A program made the translations under genes and the position numbers. The notes beneath the pieces were generated by a model. It saw nothing but the letters and a program-made list of their open reading frames with translations. It did no database searches and was not told the origin of the DNA. This document shows, piece by piece, positions 43,094 through 52,285 of a stretch of 64,000 nucleotides of DNA. Every line of letters begins with the position of its first letter. Positions within the stretch are counted from its first letter, which is position 1. Origin of the DNA: JAJRQY01 sp965224435 (lineage in GTDB: Bacteria; Actinomycetota; Acidimicrobiia; Acidimicrobiales; SZUA-35); the NCBI GenBank assembly GCA_965224435.1, contig OZ245048.1, positions 2,914,001-2,978,000 of the forward strand, given 5' to 3'.

Positions 43094-44224
43094 ATGGTCG
43101 CAGTAGTCATCACCGGCACCGGACTCTTCACACCAGACGAGTCCATCAGCAATGCCGAGTTGGTGGAATCGCTTACCGAGGCCACCAACACGTGGAACAC
43201 CGACAACGCGCAACGGATCGAAGCGGGTGAGCTTGAGGCCCGCCACGTTCCGGTCGAAGAGTTCATCTTCAAGGCGTCAGGAATCAAGTCCCGCTTTGTC
43301 ATGAACAAGGAAGGTGTTCTTGATCCAAGCCGCCTGCGGCCCATCCTGGAAACACGTTCCGAAGACCAGCTCGGTATCCAAGCCGAAATGGCTATTCCCG
43401 CAATCACCGAGGCGTTGACCCAGGCCGGGCGCAGCGCCAACGACGTCGACGCCATCATTGTCGGTGCTTCCAACATCCAGCGGGCTTATCCGGCCGTGGC
43501 CATCGAGATCCAGGACGCAATCGGTGCCAGTGGCTGGGCCTATGACATGAACGTTGCTTGCTCATCAGCCACGTTCTCCATCCAGGCCGCCGTCGATGCT
43601 CTGCGGGGCGGATCCGCCAACTGCGTGCTGGTTGTCAACCCTGAAATCACTTCCGCCCACAACAACTTCGAGCTCCGCGACTTCCATTTCATCTTTGGAG
43701 ATGCCTGCACCGTGACCGTGTTGGAACGAGAGGACGACGCTGTAGCCGCTGAGCAATGGTCAGTGCTTGGCACCAAACTGGCCACCAAGTTCTCCAACAA
43801 CATCCGCAATGACTTTGGCTTCATGAATCCGTCAGAGGCCGACGAGCGTGATGCCCACGAACTCATCTTCCGCCAGTCCGGACAGCGTGTATTCAAGGAA
43901 GTCTGCCCCATGGTGGCCGCACACATTCGCGATCATCTGGAAGCGACCGGACTTGAAGCCGGCGATGTTCGTCGTTTCTGGCTCCACCAGGCAAATCTCA
44001 AGATGAACCAGCTGATCGCCAAGGGTGTTCTTGGTCGGGTCCCAGATGAGGACGAAGCACCCGTCATCTTGGACACCTATGCCAACACCAGCTCAGCCGG
44101 GTCGGTCATCGCCTTCCACAAGCACCGAGATGATCTCGGCGACGGCGAGCTTGGCGTGATCTGCTCCTTCGGCGCTGGCTACTCCGTCGGGAGTGTGTTG
44201 GTGCGTAAGACCAGCAAGAGGTGA
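43094..44224 (+). CDS. 3-oxoacyl-ACP synthase III, FabH2-like
   Basis: Ketoacyl synthase III of 376 residues, longer than E. coli FabH (317). The catalytic triad is Cys in NVACSSATF, His in FWLHQANLKMN and Asn in DTYANTSSAGS. Sequence style (VVITGTGLFTPDESISNAELV, FIFKASGIKSRFVM, QFSNNIRNDFGF-like KFSNNIRNDFGF) resembles the Pseudomonas FabH2-type enzymes that prime fatty acid synthesis with medium-chain acyl-CoA; that specificity is inferred. ATG 43094 follows AGAGGGA. It lies 166 bp behind the tetR gene and may belong to its unit. Confidence 0.88.
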   Translation: MVAVVITGTGLFTPDESISNAELVESLTEATNTWNTDNAQRIEAGELEARHVPVEEFIFKASGIKSRFVMNKEGVLDPSRLRPILETRSEDQLGIQAEMAIPAITEALTQAGRSANDVDAIIVGASNIQRAYPAVAIEIQDAIGASGWAYDMNVACSSATFSIQAAVDALRGGSANCVLVVNPEITSAHNNFELRDFHFIFGDACTVTVLEREDDAVAAEQWSVLGTKLATKFSNNIRNDFGFMNPSEADERDAHELIFRQSGQRVFKEVCPMVAAHIRDHLEATGLEAGDVRRFWLHQANLKMNQLIAKGVLGRVPDEDEAPVILDTYANTSSAGSVIAFHKHRDDLGDGELGVICSFGAGYSVGSVLVRKTSKR

Positions 44225-44264
44225 CAGACCGAGCCAGCACTCGCAAACGTGGCCCTTGACAGAA

Positions 44265-44666
44265 CTATTCCGTCTCAGCGGCCGAGGAGTCACCAATCAC
44301 TGGAAAACCTTCGAAGGTCAATTCCGGGGCAAGCTCGGATGGACTGATCGGTATGTTTTGCAGTTCCCTAACCGTGCCTTCTTCCGCCACTGCCTCGCGA
44401 TCATCCTGCTCGGCGAACTCATCGTTCACAACGGCTCCCGACGCAAACGGACCGACGAATGGATTGCGCTGTATTGCTGATGGTTGCCAGCGATAACTGG
44501 ACTCCCGATCAAGCCCGGTCTCACCCAGACCGAGTGCCGGCGGAGCATCGAATCCAGACTCAGTCGAATCATCGAAATTGCTGAAGAGAGTCGGATAGAG
44601 CACGACACATAGGCCGATACTTAGTATCCCGACGGCAATCAACTTGGGGTCTCGATTCCTACTCAT
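44265..44666 (-). CDS. PilP-position small membrane protein
   Basis: Protein of 133 residues with one N-terminal helix (LIAVGILSIGLCVVLYPTLF) and an extracytoplasmic acidic part that contains the RNPFVGP motif typical of the PilP/GspC inner-membrane family. It is much shorter than PilP and lacks the beta-sandwich that contacts the secretin, which fits a single-membrane cell. ATG 44666 overlaps the pilO-like stop by 8 bp. Last gene of the pilMN-pilO unit. Confidence 0.65.
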   Translation of the reverse strand: MSRNRDPKLIAVGILSIGLCVVLYPTLFSNFDDSTESGFDAPPALGLGETGLDRESSYRWQPSAIQRNPFVGPFASGAVVNDEFAEQDDREAVAEEGTVRELQNIPISPSELAPELTFEGFPVIGDSSAAETE

Positions 44667-45402
44667 TTGCTGAACCAATGCTCTCGACGAACTCTGATAA
44701 CTCGACCTCGGTGAGTCCTGGCGGCATGTGCTCGGAGAACGCATCGCCCCCTTCTGCCTCTCGGTCGGGGTCGGACTGATCGTTGGAACCTTCGCTCAAG
44801 GCCAACGCCCCGCCCTGGGAACGATTCGTTGCTTCAAACTCCGTGATCGCTCCGGAAGTAAAGATCCGGAGTCTCCCTTCAACGATCAAGACGGCTGAAT
44901 CCTCAGTGCCGGTGAACACATCAACCGAGTCAAAGATCACGAGCCTGTCAAGGCTCTCCACCGCCTCAAAGAAGTCCAGGATGCTGTCATAGCTTCCCTC
45001 CGCACTCAGCCCAAACGAGACCGAAGAAATTCCATCAGGCATCCGGGTCGCCTGCGTTGACGATGCATTGTCAGTGATTTGAATTGGCGAGAAGTTGCCT
45101 ACCGCCACCCCATTGGCGTAGCCCGCCCCATCGATGGCCTGAAGCAATGACCCAAGTTCCAACTGGGACGGAATCGCAGCCTCGATCTGGTGAGCGCTCC
45201 GCTCCGTCTCGCCTTGCATAGCGGAAAGGCCTTGTACTTCTACCAACGATCGAGCTAGAGCTGAGCGATCAGACTCCGCAGATGCGAGCCGCTCGTCGGC
45301 TGCGTTGCTCGCTCTCATCGACGGGATCCCGGCCATTGCGATCCAGAGGGCAACAACGAGCAGGCTCGGAACAATGACCGAGGCAGTCTTCTTTGAGTTC
45401 AT
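44659..45402 (-). CDS. pilO: PilO-like type IV pilus alignment protein
   Basis: Protein of 247 residues: one helix (VIVPSLLVVALWIAMAGIP), a coiled coil (ASNAADERLASAESDRSALARSLVEV), then a ferredoxin-like extracytoplasmic domain (IPSQLELGSLLQAIDGAGYANGVAVGNFSP, ISSVSFGLSAEGSYDSILDFFEAVESLDRLVIFDSV). This is the classic PilO layout. An extra acidic tail of about 50 residues follows. Start ATG 45402 overlaps the pilMN stop (ATGA). It should join PilN in the platform of the pilus machine. Confidence 0.87.
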   Translation of the reverse strand: MNSKKTASVIVPSLLVVALWIAMAGIPSMRASNAADERLASAESDRSALARSLVEVQGLSAMQGETERSAHQIEAAIPSQLELGSLLQAIDGAGYANGVAVGNFSPIQITDNASSTQATRMPDGISSVSFGLSAEGSYDSILDFFEAVESLDRLVIFDSVDVFTGTEDSAVLIVEGRLRIFTSGAITEFEATNRSQGGALALSEGSNDQSDPDREAEGGDAFSEHMPPGLTEVELSEFVESIGSANE

Positions 45403-47156
45403 GATCCCAACTCGCCTTCAGAATCGGTTTGGTCTGAATTGACTGGCTCGGTCTGGTTCAACGCCGCTTCGGTGATCACGCCTTTGAGTGAGAACAATGC
45501 GCCCACTTCCTCAGCTGCACCAACAGGACCGACGGTTGATTGATTCAGCCAGTACCCCGTACTCAGCTGTAGATCTGAAATACTATTAATGAACACCCCG
45601 ACGTTGGAAATGTCGGTGGTCAAGGCATTCAGGGACACCACAGCGATTGGCTCCGGGCCAACATAGCCAATGACCTGTTCTCCAGAGATTGCTCGGCTCA
45701 TCTGGATCGAGACCAATTGACTCTGTTGCGGCATTGCCTCAGCGATTTCCTGCACAACCAATGGGAATCGGATGACTTGTCTCCGGACGGCTTCCAGGTC
45801 CGCAGCGGCGGCATTCAGAGAGTTCACTTCGGCGATCAGCGTGTCATAGTCTGCGAGGTCATCAGCTATGGCCTTGCGAGCTTGTTCGGCCTCATCAGCC
45901 GCTGTTTCTCGATCGGCAAGGTTGTCCTGTTGGCGAAGGCTTACGTTCAGGAGGCCGGCAGCGATCAGAACAGCGATCCCCACACCAACGGTGCGGCGTC
46001 GATTTGTTGCCCGATCTTCCTGGTCCTGCCACGGAACGAGGGAGAATGATCGGTCGCTGGCACCTGATTTCGACTCACACAAGGCAACACCGAGGGCAGT
46101 GGCATAGCGATGCCACCGTCCAAGGCTTTGAAGCCAAGCAACCTGGGGCTCGCCCGGTTGAACAACAATGCCGAGCGAAGAAGCCATCGCTGGCAGTAAT
46201 CCAGGCGCCTCCGCCTTCGACCCGACGAGCGCCAGCCGACCAATTGCTCGCTGGTCCAGCTCGGAACTGTAGTAGGCGAGAGTCCGCCGAACGCCCTCAA
46301 CAACGGTCGAGACTCCAGCTTGTTCGGCCGAAGCCCGTCGCTCCGCTTCAGTCTGAGCGTCTGCTCTCGAGTGATACCCCGACAGCCCTTCGAGATGGGA
46401 TTCCAATTCGTCGGCGACATTGAGGGCCGACTCTCCAACACCAACGGTCAGGGTCCGAGAGAACAAGGTCCCGCCTTGATCGCGAATAACAATGTCTGTC
46501 TGGCTCTCGCCGACGCTCACCACCGCAGAGACCGGCGACGCAGTCAGGTCTGCCTCAGCAGGGGGCGGCTGCCCGGCCTCGCCCCTAAGACTGACTGCAG
46601 GGCTGCTCAGCACACTTCTTGTCAACGCCTCAGAAGCCAGATGCACGGCAATCGGTTTCAGTCCAGCACCAACGGCGGCATCCAGAAGACTCTGACGCGT
46701 CGATGCATGGATGGCCACGACCAGGGTTGATACCCAATCGACGGAGTCGGGCTCCGGACCGGATTCAGACGCCGTCCTCTGTGATGCTCCGATCGACGCG
46801 ACATCATAGATTGCTTCATCAAGGGGATAGCTCAGGAGTTCTTCAATATCGAACCCGGCCGACCGCCGCAGTACATCGGGTGATGCTGACGGCAACTCAG
46901 ATCGCCGAACAATAGCTTGGCGACCATCAACGCTCATGATCACACGCTTGCTTGTGAAACCTTGATTTCGCCACAAGGCCTTCATGGCTGAGCAAATGGC
47001 CGCTGGATCAGCTACGGCACCTTGAACGAATGCAGTTGGGGGTAACGGAACCTCGCCCGCGCCAACGACTTTGGGGCGCTTGCCCCGCCATTTTTGTAGT
47101 TCGACCGCTCGGATCTTGTCCGAGTCGATCATTAACCCGACGACGGAGTCCGCCAT
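45399..47156 (-). CDS. PilM-PilN fusion protein
   Basis: Single protein of 585 residues joining two pilus platform parts. Residues 1-about 370 are PilM, an actin-fold protein: VVGLMIDSDKIRAVELQ, FTSKRVIMSVDGRQAIVRR, DIEELLSYPLDEAIYD, VVSVGESQTDIVIRDQG, LALVGSKAEAPGLLPAMASSLG. Residues about 370-585 are PilN: a short SLVPWQDQ segment (the PilN N-terminal peptide that binds PilM), helix TVGVGIAVLIAAGLLNVSL, coiled coil and an extracytoplasmic domain (LVVQEIAEAMPQQSQLVSIQM). The two are usually separate genes. ATG 47156 has CAGG upstream. Divergent from the minor pilin genes. Confidence 0.88.
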   Translation of the reverse strand: MADSVVGLMIDSDKIRAVELQKWRGKRPKVVGAGEVPLPPTAFVQGAVADPAAICSAMKALWRNQGFTSKRVIMSVDGRQAIVRRSELPSASPDVLRRSAGFDIEELLSYPLDEAIYDVASIGASQRTASESGPEPDSVDWVSTLVVAIHASTRQSLLDAAVGAGLKPIAVHLASEALTRSVLSSPAVSLRGEAGQPPPAEADLTASPVSAVVSVGESQTDIVIRDQGGTLFSRTLTVGVGESALNVADELESHLEGLSGYHSRADAQTEAERRASAEQAGVSTVVEGVRRTLAYYSSELDQRAIGRLALVGSKAEAPGLLPAMASSLGIVVQPGEPQVAWLQSLGRWHRYATALGVALCESKSGASDRSFSLVPWQDQEDRATNRRRTVGVGIAVLIAAGLLNVSLRQQDNLADRETAADEAEQARKAIADDLADYDTLIAEVNSLNAAAADLEAVRRQVIRFPLVVQEIAEAMPQQSQLVSIQMSRAISGEQVIGYVGPEPIAVVSLNALTTDISNVGVFINSISDLQLSTGYWLNQSTVGPVGAAEEVGALFSLKGVITEAALNQTEPVNSDQTDSEGELGS

Positions 47157-47302
47157 ACACCAAACCTGCTCTCAAGATTGGGGCACCGATCCGGTTATTG
47201 CGATCTGAACCCTTGCAAAAGTGTTCGGCCACGATTGTCGATGCATAAGCAAATGTGTTCATTCAGCCTCATTGGGAACCCTTTTGGGCCGAGACAAGGT
47301 AA

Positions 47303-47953
47303 GTGCAATCTATTCACTCCTGGTTGAGCAGCATTTCGCGATGGATCAGCCAAACTCTGTCGATCCAAACTTCTGGAACACCGAGCCCCCTGGCTGGGAC
47401 TCATGCCGCGCCCTGGCTCTCCGCTCCGAGCGCCGACAGAGAAGCGGGCCTGACTCTGGTTGAAGTCATCGTGGCTACCACATTGCTCGGAATTGGTATA
47501 GCTGGCGCCGCCAGCGTCTTAGCAGCAACCAGTCGTACCGTGGCCGCAGCAGACCAACGGGCCCAGGCCAGTCATCTCGCCACAGCCGAAATCGAGACCT
47601 TGCGGGCCATGCCCTATAGGGATGTCGTCATTGACCCGAACGCGAAGGGTTACGAACACAGCTACGACAGACGAACAACCGTGGTGCCAAATCAGCTCTC
47701 CATCTCCAGCACCCAAGCTGCCCTCGTTCCATCTCCCAAAGGAGCACCTCTCGTCGTGCCATGGGAAGTTGTCCAGCTTGGCGAGCTTGAGTTCTCCGTT
47801 ACCCGACACATCACCTGGGCAAAAGCTGACCCTCAGGGACAAAAGGACCAGTTCGGATACAAGGTCATCAACATCATCGTCAAATGGACCGACTCAACAG
47901 GTGATCACCGACTCGAGCGAGAGTCCGGTCTCTTCGCCGGGGCGGGCTCATGA
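47303..47953 (+). CDS. PilV-type minor pilin
   Basis: Type IV pilin-like protein of up to 216 residues. The prepilin peptidase site is AG/LTLVEVIVATTLLGIGIAGAA, with Glu at position +5 of the mature chain. Ahead of it is an unusually long leader of about 48 residues if GTG 47303 (AAGG upstream) is the start; a TTG at 47324 would shorten it. The mature part is a small globular domain. It is first in a four-gene run with the pilW-, pilX- and peptidase-type genes, overlapping the next gene by 4 bp. Confidence 0.82.
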   Translation: MQSIHSWLSSISRWISQTLSIQTSGTPSPLAGTHAAPWLSAPSADREAGLTLVEVIVATTLLGIGIAGAASVLAATSRTVAAADQRAQASHLATAEIETLRAMPYRDVVIDPNAKGYEHSYDRRTTVVPNQLSISSTQAALVPSPKGAPLVVPWEVVQLGELEFSVTRHITWAKADPQGQKDQFGYKVINIIVKWTDSTGDHRLERESGLFAGAGS

Positions 47954-48597
47954 CCCGCTTGCTGGCACGTCCGCGCAAACTGGCGAAGTCCAACCAGCGG
48001 CCCGGACTGACGCCACACGTAGACCGTTCGGATGAGCAAGGCGCGACAATGAGCGAGGTGATCGTGACCATGGCGATCGCCGCTGCCGTTGCCATCTCAT
48101 TGATGGGTGTGCTGCAAAGTACCGCCCGCCATGACGTCAACCAGGAACAACGCATTGGCTCCCAAACCGAGATCTGGCGCGCCAGTGACCAGATAGCAAG
48201 CGACATTCGCCTCGGCGCCTTGGCGCCTGACCTCACCATCGATCACTCAGGCGAAACGCTCCCCATCCTTATCTCCAATCCCGACGGAACTCGCAGCCTT
48301 GTGCAATGGCAGGTAACCCCAGCCGGTCTCGTCCGCCATACCAGTGACGCTGTCATCGGAGCGAAACCGCACTCAGTGCTGATCGCACCAAGTGTCGGGT
48401 CTCATGAAACGCGGGCCAGTTTCGTCTACCTGACCAGCGACGGCTACGCCATCGACCCACGAACAGCACCCGACAAACTCATCATCTGCACCGCCAGAGT
48501 CGAGATTCGCTTGCACTCAATCAACGACCTCGGACAGACCAAGCCCAACCACTCTTCCGCCGCCTTTCGCGTCAACCCGAAAGCCAAGGAATGCTGA
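47950..48597 (+). CDS. PilW-type minor pilin
   Basis: Minor pilin of 215 residues. The cleavage motif QG/ATMSEVIVTMAIAAAVAISLMGVLQ has Glu at +5 and a typical hydrophobic N-terminal helix, preceded by a 32-residue basic leader. The remaining sequence is beta-rich (LPILISNPDGTRSLVQWQVTPAGLVRH). The start ATG 47950 overlaps the preceding stop (ATGA), and its own end overlaps the next start by 7 bp. Likely part of the pilus tip or initiation complex. Confidence 0.82.
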   Translation: MTRLLARPRKLAKSNQRPGLTPHVDRSDEQGATMSEVIVTMAIAAAVAISLMGVLQSTARHDVNQEQRIGSQTEIWRASDQIASDIRLGALAPDLTIDHSGETLPILISNPDGTRSLVQWQVTPAGLVRHTSDAVIGAKPHSVLIAPSVGSHETRASFVYLTSDGYAIDPRTAPDKLIICTARVEIRLHSINDLGQTKPNHSSAAFRVNPKAKEC

Positions 48598-49673
48598 ATC
48601 CGCACCGAGCCTCACACCGTCACAACAAGGCCGCCACAACGCCCCGCGATCCGGAGCAAGGCAGCGTGGTCATTGCGCTCATGGTTCTGATGATCATCGC
48701 CCTCCTCGGGGCCGCTGCTCTCAGCAGAAGCCAAAGCTCACTCCATGCGGTGCAACTGAACGTTGACCGGGCAACGGCGAGCAGCGGGGCTGAGCGCGGC
48801 TTGGCAGAGGCAGTCTCGCGACTTGAGCACGGCGAATCACCTCCGTTCGCCTCGGTCAAGCTCGACTTGCAGGACGGTGTCTATTGGTACGAGGTCACCA
48901 AGCTGAACTCAACAGCAGTCGAGATCTATGCAGTGGCCGAAGTCAATGGAGCCATACGGGCAATAGAAGCGACCGTCAATGGCACCAACAATCGCGGTTA
49001 CACCATCTTTGCTACTGAACGCATCGTGAGCGACGACAACAAAGGCGCCATTACCGGTCGTGTTGGCACCAATGGTGAGTTCCGCGTCTTTGGGCGGGCT
49101 CCCGGCGACGAGCAGGAAATCTTTAGTCCCAAGGGTGAATGTCTAAACTGTCCCAACCTGATCCGGTCGGTCGGTCCAATGGCCGTCCCTGAACCAGAAT
49201 TTCCGACCGGACCGAACCAAGCTTGTGCTTCCATTCAACAGTTTCACACTGCCATCGATGGGGAGAACGGAATACCCTACGTTTGCGAGGGTAAGGGCTT
49301 CGTTATCTTTGCTGGCCCCATCGAGATCAAGAATCCACCGCTGGTGATCTACATTGACTCCCCTCGCCAGATCTACTTCTACGGCAGTGTGCTCAACCAA
49401 GGCGGCAGCGCATCAGATGTTCAGATCTACGTAAAGTCAGAACCCAAAGACCCGGCGGAGATGTACCTGTTCTCGGCCGATCTGACCAGCACCATCTATG
49501 CGCCAGGCCGAGACCTACAACCAGTAGACACCAACATCACTGGGTCCATTGTCATGAAGAATCTGCAGATCAATGATGGATGGCTTTTCAGCGCCAAACC
49601 CGACAAGGCAACGACAATCCAGAGTCCAACTGGTTGGCGGGTCACCTCGTGGGAAGAAGTCCCCGTCCGGTGA
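48591..49673 (+). CDS. PilX-type minor pilin or pilus-associated protein
   Basis: Protein of 360 residues. The N-terminus EQG/SVVIALMVLMIIALLGAAALSRSQ looks like a PilX-type leader without the +5 Glu, as in PilX/GspK-like subunits. A large extracytoplasmic part follows, with a CLNC pair and beta-helix-like repeats near the end (YFYGSVLNQGGSASDVQIYVKS, GSIVMKNLQINDGWLFSAKP). The start ATG 48591 lies inside the end of the pilW-type gene. The larger size suggests an exposed or adhesive role, which is inference. Confidence 0.78.
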   Translation: MLNPHRASHRHNKAATTPRDPEQGSVVIALMVLMIIALLGAAALSRSQSSLHAVQLNVDRATASSGAERGLAEAVSRLEHGESPPFASVKLDLQDGVYWYEVTKLNSTAVEIYAVAEVNGAIRAIEATVNGTNNRGYTIFATERIVSDDNKGAITGRVGTNGEFRVFGRAPGDEQEIFSPKGECLNCPNLIRSVGPMAVPEPEFPTGPNQACASIQQFHTAIDGENGIPYVCEGKGFVIFAGPIEIKNPPLVIYIDSPRQIYFYGSVLNQGGSASDVQIYVKSEPKDPAEMYLFSADLTSTIYAPGRDLQPVDTNITGSIVMKNLQINDGWLFSAKPDKATTIQSPTGWRVTSWEEVPVR

Positions 49674-50368
49674 TGTCCGTCCTGCTCGGGCGAGACAATT
49701 TGACGATCGGAGTGGCCCTGGTCTGCCTTCCGATTGGTCTGGTCGCTGGCCACCACGTCGCCCATTTGGTTCAGCAATCAACCGAGACACACGGCGGTCG
49801 CCCAACTCCATCTCACCATCAGACCCAGATGATCGCCGCCATCCTCTTTTGTCTCGTTGGTCTTCAAACGGGCGCCACGTGGCCACTCCTGCCGATCCTG
49901 ATTCTGGTCGCTGTCTTACTCGGCGTGTCAATCATCGACTGGTCTCACCAACGGATCCCAAACCTTGCCATCAAGCCCGCTTTTGTCGGATCGTCCGTCC
50001 TACTTCTCCTGATCTCCCTTCTCGCCGGAACTGGTTCGATCATGCTCGGAGTACTCGGAGCCGCAGCGTTTTCTGGGCTTCTCGGCACGATCCACCGACT
50101 CAGCCCAGACGGGATGGGAAGGGGCGACGTCCGGCTCGCTGCTCTGCTCGGACTGTTCATTGGATGGACATCACAGGACGTGTACGACACGGGCTGGAAT
50201 ATCGGACTCGTCCTACTCCTGGCCTCAATCCTGGGTCTGTTCAGCGCCCTCTTGGTTGAGCCCCGAATGAAACAGAACTGCGTTGCAAGGTCGTTTCGAG
50301 GAAGACAGGTCCCATTCGGACCTGCCCTATCCGTCGCCACAACCTTGGTTGTCCTTAGCTCGGTGTGA
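49673..50368 (+). CDS. Prepilin peptidase (A24, short form)
   Basis: Membrane aspartic peptidase of 231 residues that cleaves prepilin leaders. Both catalytic Asp are visible: SIIDWSHQRIPN and GMGRGDVRLAALLGLFIG. About six helices are predicted. The N-terminal cysteine-rich methyltransferase domain of classical PilD is absent, so methylation of the pilin N-terminus, if it occurs, needs another enzyme. ATG 49673 shares a base with the preceding stop (TGATG). Confidence 0.87.
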   Translation: MSVLLGRDNLTIGVALVCLPIGLVAGHHVAHLVQQSTETHGGRPTPSHHQTQMIAAILFCLVGLQTGATWPLLPILILVAVLLGVSIIDWSHQRIPNLAIKPAFVGSSVLLLLISLLAGTGSIMLGVLGAAAFSGLLGTIHRLSPDGMGRGDVRLAALLGLFIGWTSQDVYDTGWNIGLVLLLASILGLFSALLVEPRMKQNCVARSFRGRQVPFGPALSVATTLVVLSSV

Positions 50369-50440
50369 CCGTCTCGCTAGGGTCGTTCACTCCAGCCAAC
50401 CCAGTTGGTGCGGTCTGGGGCCAAGTGGGATCCCGACTTG

Positions 50441-52153
50441 TCAGGCGATGACCCGATGCAGCTCTTCGAGGCTGGTCATCCCGAGAGCGACCTTCCGCAT
50501 GCCATCAGCCTTCAGGGTCAGCATTCCCTGCTGAACCGCCAGGCGTTCGACCGCATCTGACGTGGCCCTAGCGAGGACCAGTTGGGCGATCTCTTCGGAC
50601 ATGCCCATGACTTCATGAATAGCGAAACGGCCCTGATAGCCAGTTTCTCCGCACTTGGAGCAGCCACCAGCCTGGAAAACCTCGATGGTCCCTCTGTCGT
50701 TCAACAGCTCCTCAGCGATACCCGTGGCGGCGACGGCTGCGGCGGAGAGCTCGACAGGCTTCTTGCATGCTTCACAAAGGAGCCGAGCAAGACGCTGGGC
50801 CACCACCGCAGTGATCGAAGAAGTCACCAGGAACGGCTGCACCCCCATCTCGATCAGACGCATCGGTGTTGCCGCGGCGCTATTGGTATGCAAGGTCGAA
50901 AGTACTAGGTGGCCGGTCAACGAGGCTTCGATGGCGATCGTTGCTGTTTCGCCATCCCGGATCTCACCAATCAGCATCACGTCTGGGTCAGCCCGCAAGA
51001 ACGAACGCAAGGCCGTCGGGAACGACATCCCCGCCTTGTTGTTGACCTGAACCTGTTTGATCCCTTCGATCCGGTACTCAACTGGATCCTCAATGGTGAT
51101 GATGTTTCGCGTGGGGTCCCGAAGCTCCTCGAGCGTCGCATACAAGGTGGTCGACTTGCCCGAGCCGGTAGGCCCTGTGACCAGGATGGCACCCCAGGGC
51201 CGACGAAAGGCCTCTTCATACTTGGCCAGTTGTTGAGGCAAGAAGCCGAGAGAAGCCACGCCAACGCCCTCTCGATCGTTCTTGAGAATCCGGAGGACGA
51301 CAGCCTCACCGTGCACCGTTGGAAGGGTGACAACTCGCAGGTCGATATCCGCCCCGCCTACACCAATGGTCATGCGACCGTCCTGAGGCAGACGGCGCTC
51401 GGCAATGTCGATCTCGGCCATCACCTTCAGACGGCTAACGATTCCTGACTGCAACGATTTGGGGGGCGACATTGCATCGTGAAGCACACCATCCACACGG
51501 AACCGGACCCGTAGTTCATCAGCGGTGGGTTCGATGTGTACATCGGAGGCACGCTCCTGAACCGCTTTGGAAAGAAGAAGATTCACGAACTGAACGATTG
51601 GTGATAGGTCAACACCCGTCTCCAAAGGAGCCACTCGATCGGTGATTACTTCGTCGTCTGACCGGGATGCACCAACTGCGGCCTGGATGGCTTCTTGTAC
51701 ACGAGTGTCGCTTAGACCGACTCGGTCAAGAATGGCGAAGATCTGTTGAGCCTCAGCCATGACAGGGTGAACTTGACGGCCCAACGCATTTCGGATGTCG
51801 TCCAAAGCGAGAACGTCGGCCGGGTTGGCCATCGCGACAACAACGCGATCATCGGTTCGCCAGACTGGAACGGCGCGATGCCGTCGGGCCAGTTGTTGAG
51901 GTACTTGCTGGGTTAGCTCGAGGTCAATGACGTGATCATCAAGGTCGACGAACTCCTGATCGAACTGGGCGGCTAGGCCCTGGAGCAGTTGACGAGAAGT
52001 CACTGCGCCGTTGTCCAGCAATACGTCTCCCAGGCGCCGCCCACTTCTCTGCTGCTCTTCGAGCGCGGTGACAATTTCGGCATCGGAAACAATGCCTAGT
52101 TCAACAAGAATCTCACCCAGTCGCCTTCGAGTGGCGGTACGCGCAACGGCCAT
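50441..52153 (-). CDS. pilB: Pilus extension ATPase PilB
   Basis: Hexameric secretion ATPase of 570 residues driving pilin polymerisation. N-terminal MshEN domain (RRRLGEILVELGIVSDAEIVTALEEQQRSGRRLGDVLLDNG), which in other bacteria can bind c-di-GMP; then Walker A GPTGSGKSTTLY, Asp box TIEDPVEYRIEG, Walker B DPDVMLIGEIRDGETA, His box LTGHLVLSTLHTN, and the tetracysteine zinc site CEACKKP and CSKCGETGYQGR. All ATPase motifs are intact. The start at ATG 52153 has no ribosome site; the frame runs up to a TTG at 52213. Divergent from pilT. Confidence 0.95.
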   Translation of the reverse strand: MAVARTATRRRLGEILVELGIVSDAEIVTALEEQQRSGRRLGDVLLDNGAVTSRQLLQGLAAQFDQEFVDLDDHVIDLELTQQVPQQLARRHRAVPVWRTDDRVVVAMANPADVLALDDIRNALGRQVHPVMAEAQQIFAILDRVGLSDTRVQEAIQAAVGASRSDDEVITDRVAPLETGVDLSPIVQFVNLLLSKAVQERASDVHIEPTADELRVRFRVDGVLHDAMSPPKSLQSGIVSRLKVMAEIDIAERRLPQDGRMTIGVGGADIDLRVVTLPTVHGEAVVLRILKNDREGVGVASLGFLPQQLAKYEEAFRRPWGAILVTGPTGSGKSTTLYATLEELRDPTRNIITIEDPVEYRIEGIKQVQVNNKAGMSFPTALRSFLRADPDVMLIGEIRDGETATIAIEASLTGHLVLSTLHTNSAAATPMRLIEMGVQPFLVTSSITAVVAQRLARLLCEACKKPVELSAAAVAATGIAEELLNDRGTIEVFQAGGCSKCGETGYQGRFAIHEVMGMSEEIAQLVLARATSDAVERLAVQQGMLTLKADGMRKVALGMTSLEELHRVIA

Positions 52154-52285
52154 GGCGGCAGGGTCGGCCGATCTTGGAGTGCTATGACCCTTCCGTCGTT
52201 GATCAGCAAACAAACCTCACAACGGGCGAGGCCAAGCCGAGTCTGACGTCGTTCCCCACTGGATCCGGCGATGGAAGGCAGACCG

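Noticed and set aside
49573..50259. 228-residue frame overlapping the prepilin peptidase
   Set aside because: Arg/Pro/Ser-rich shadow frame; the peptidase frame has both catalytic Asp motifs.
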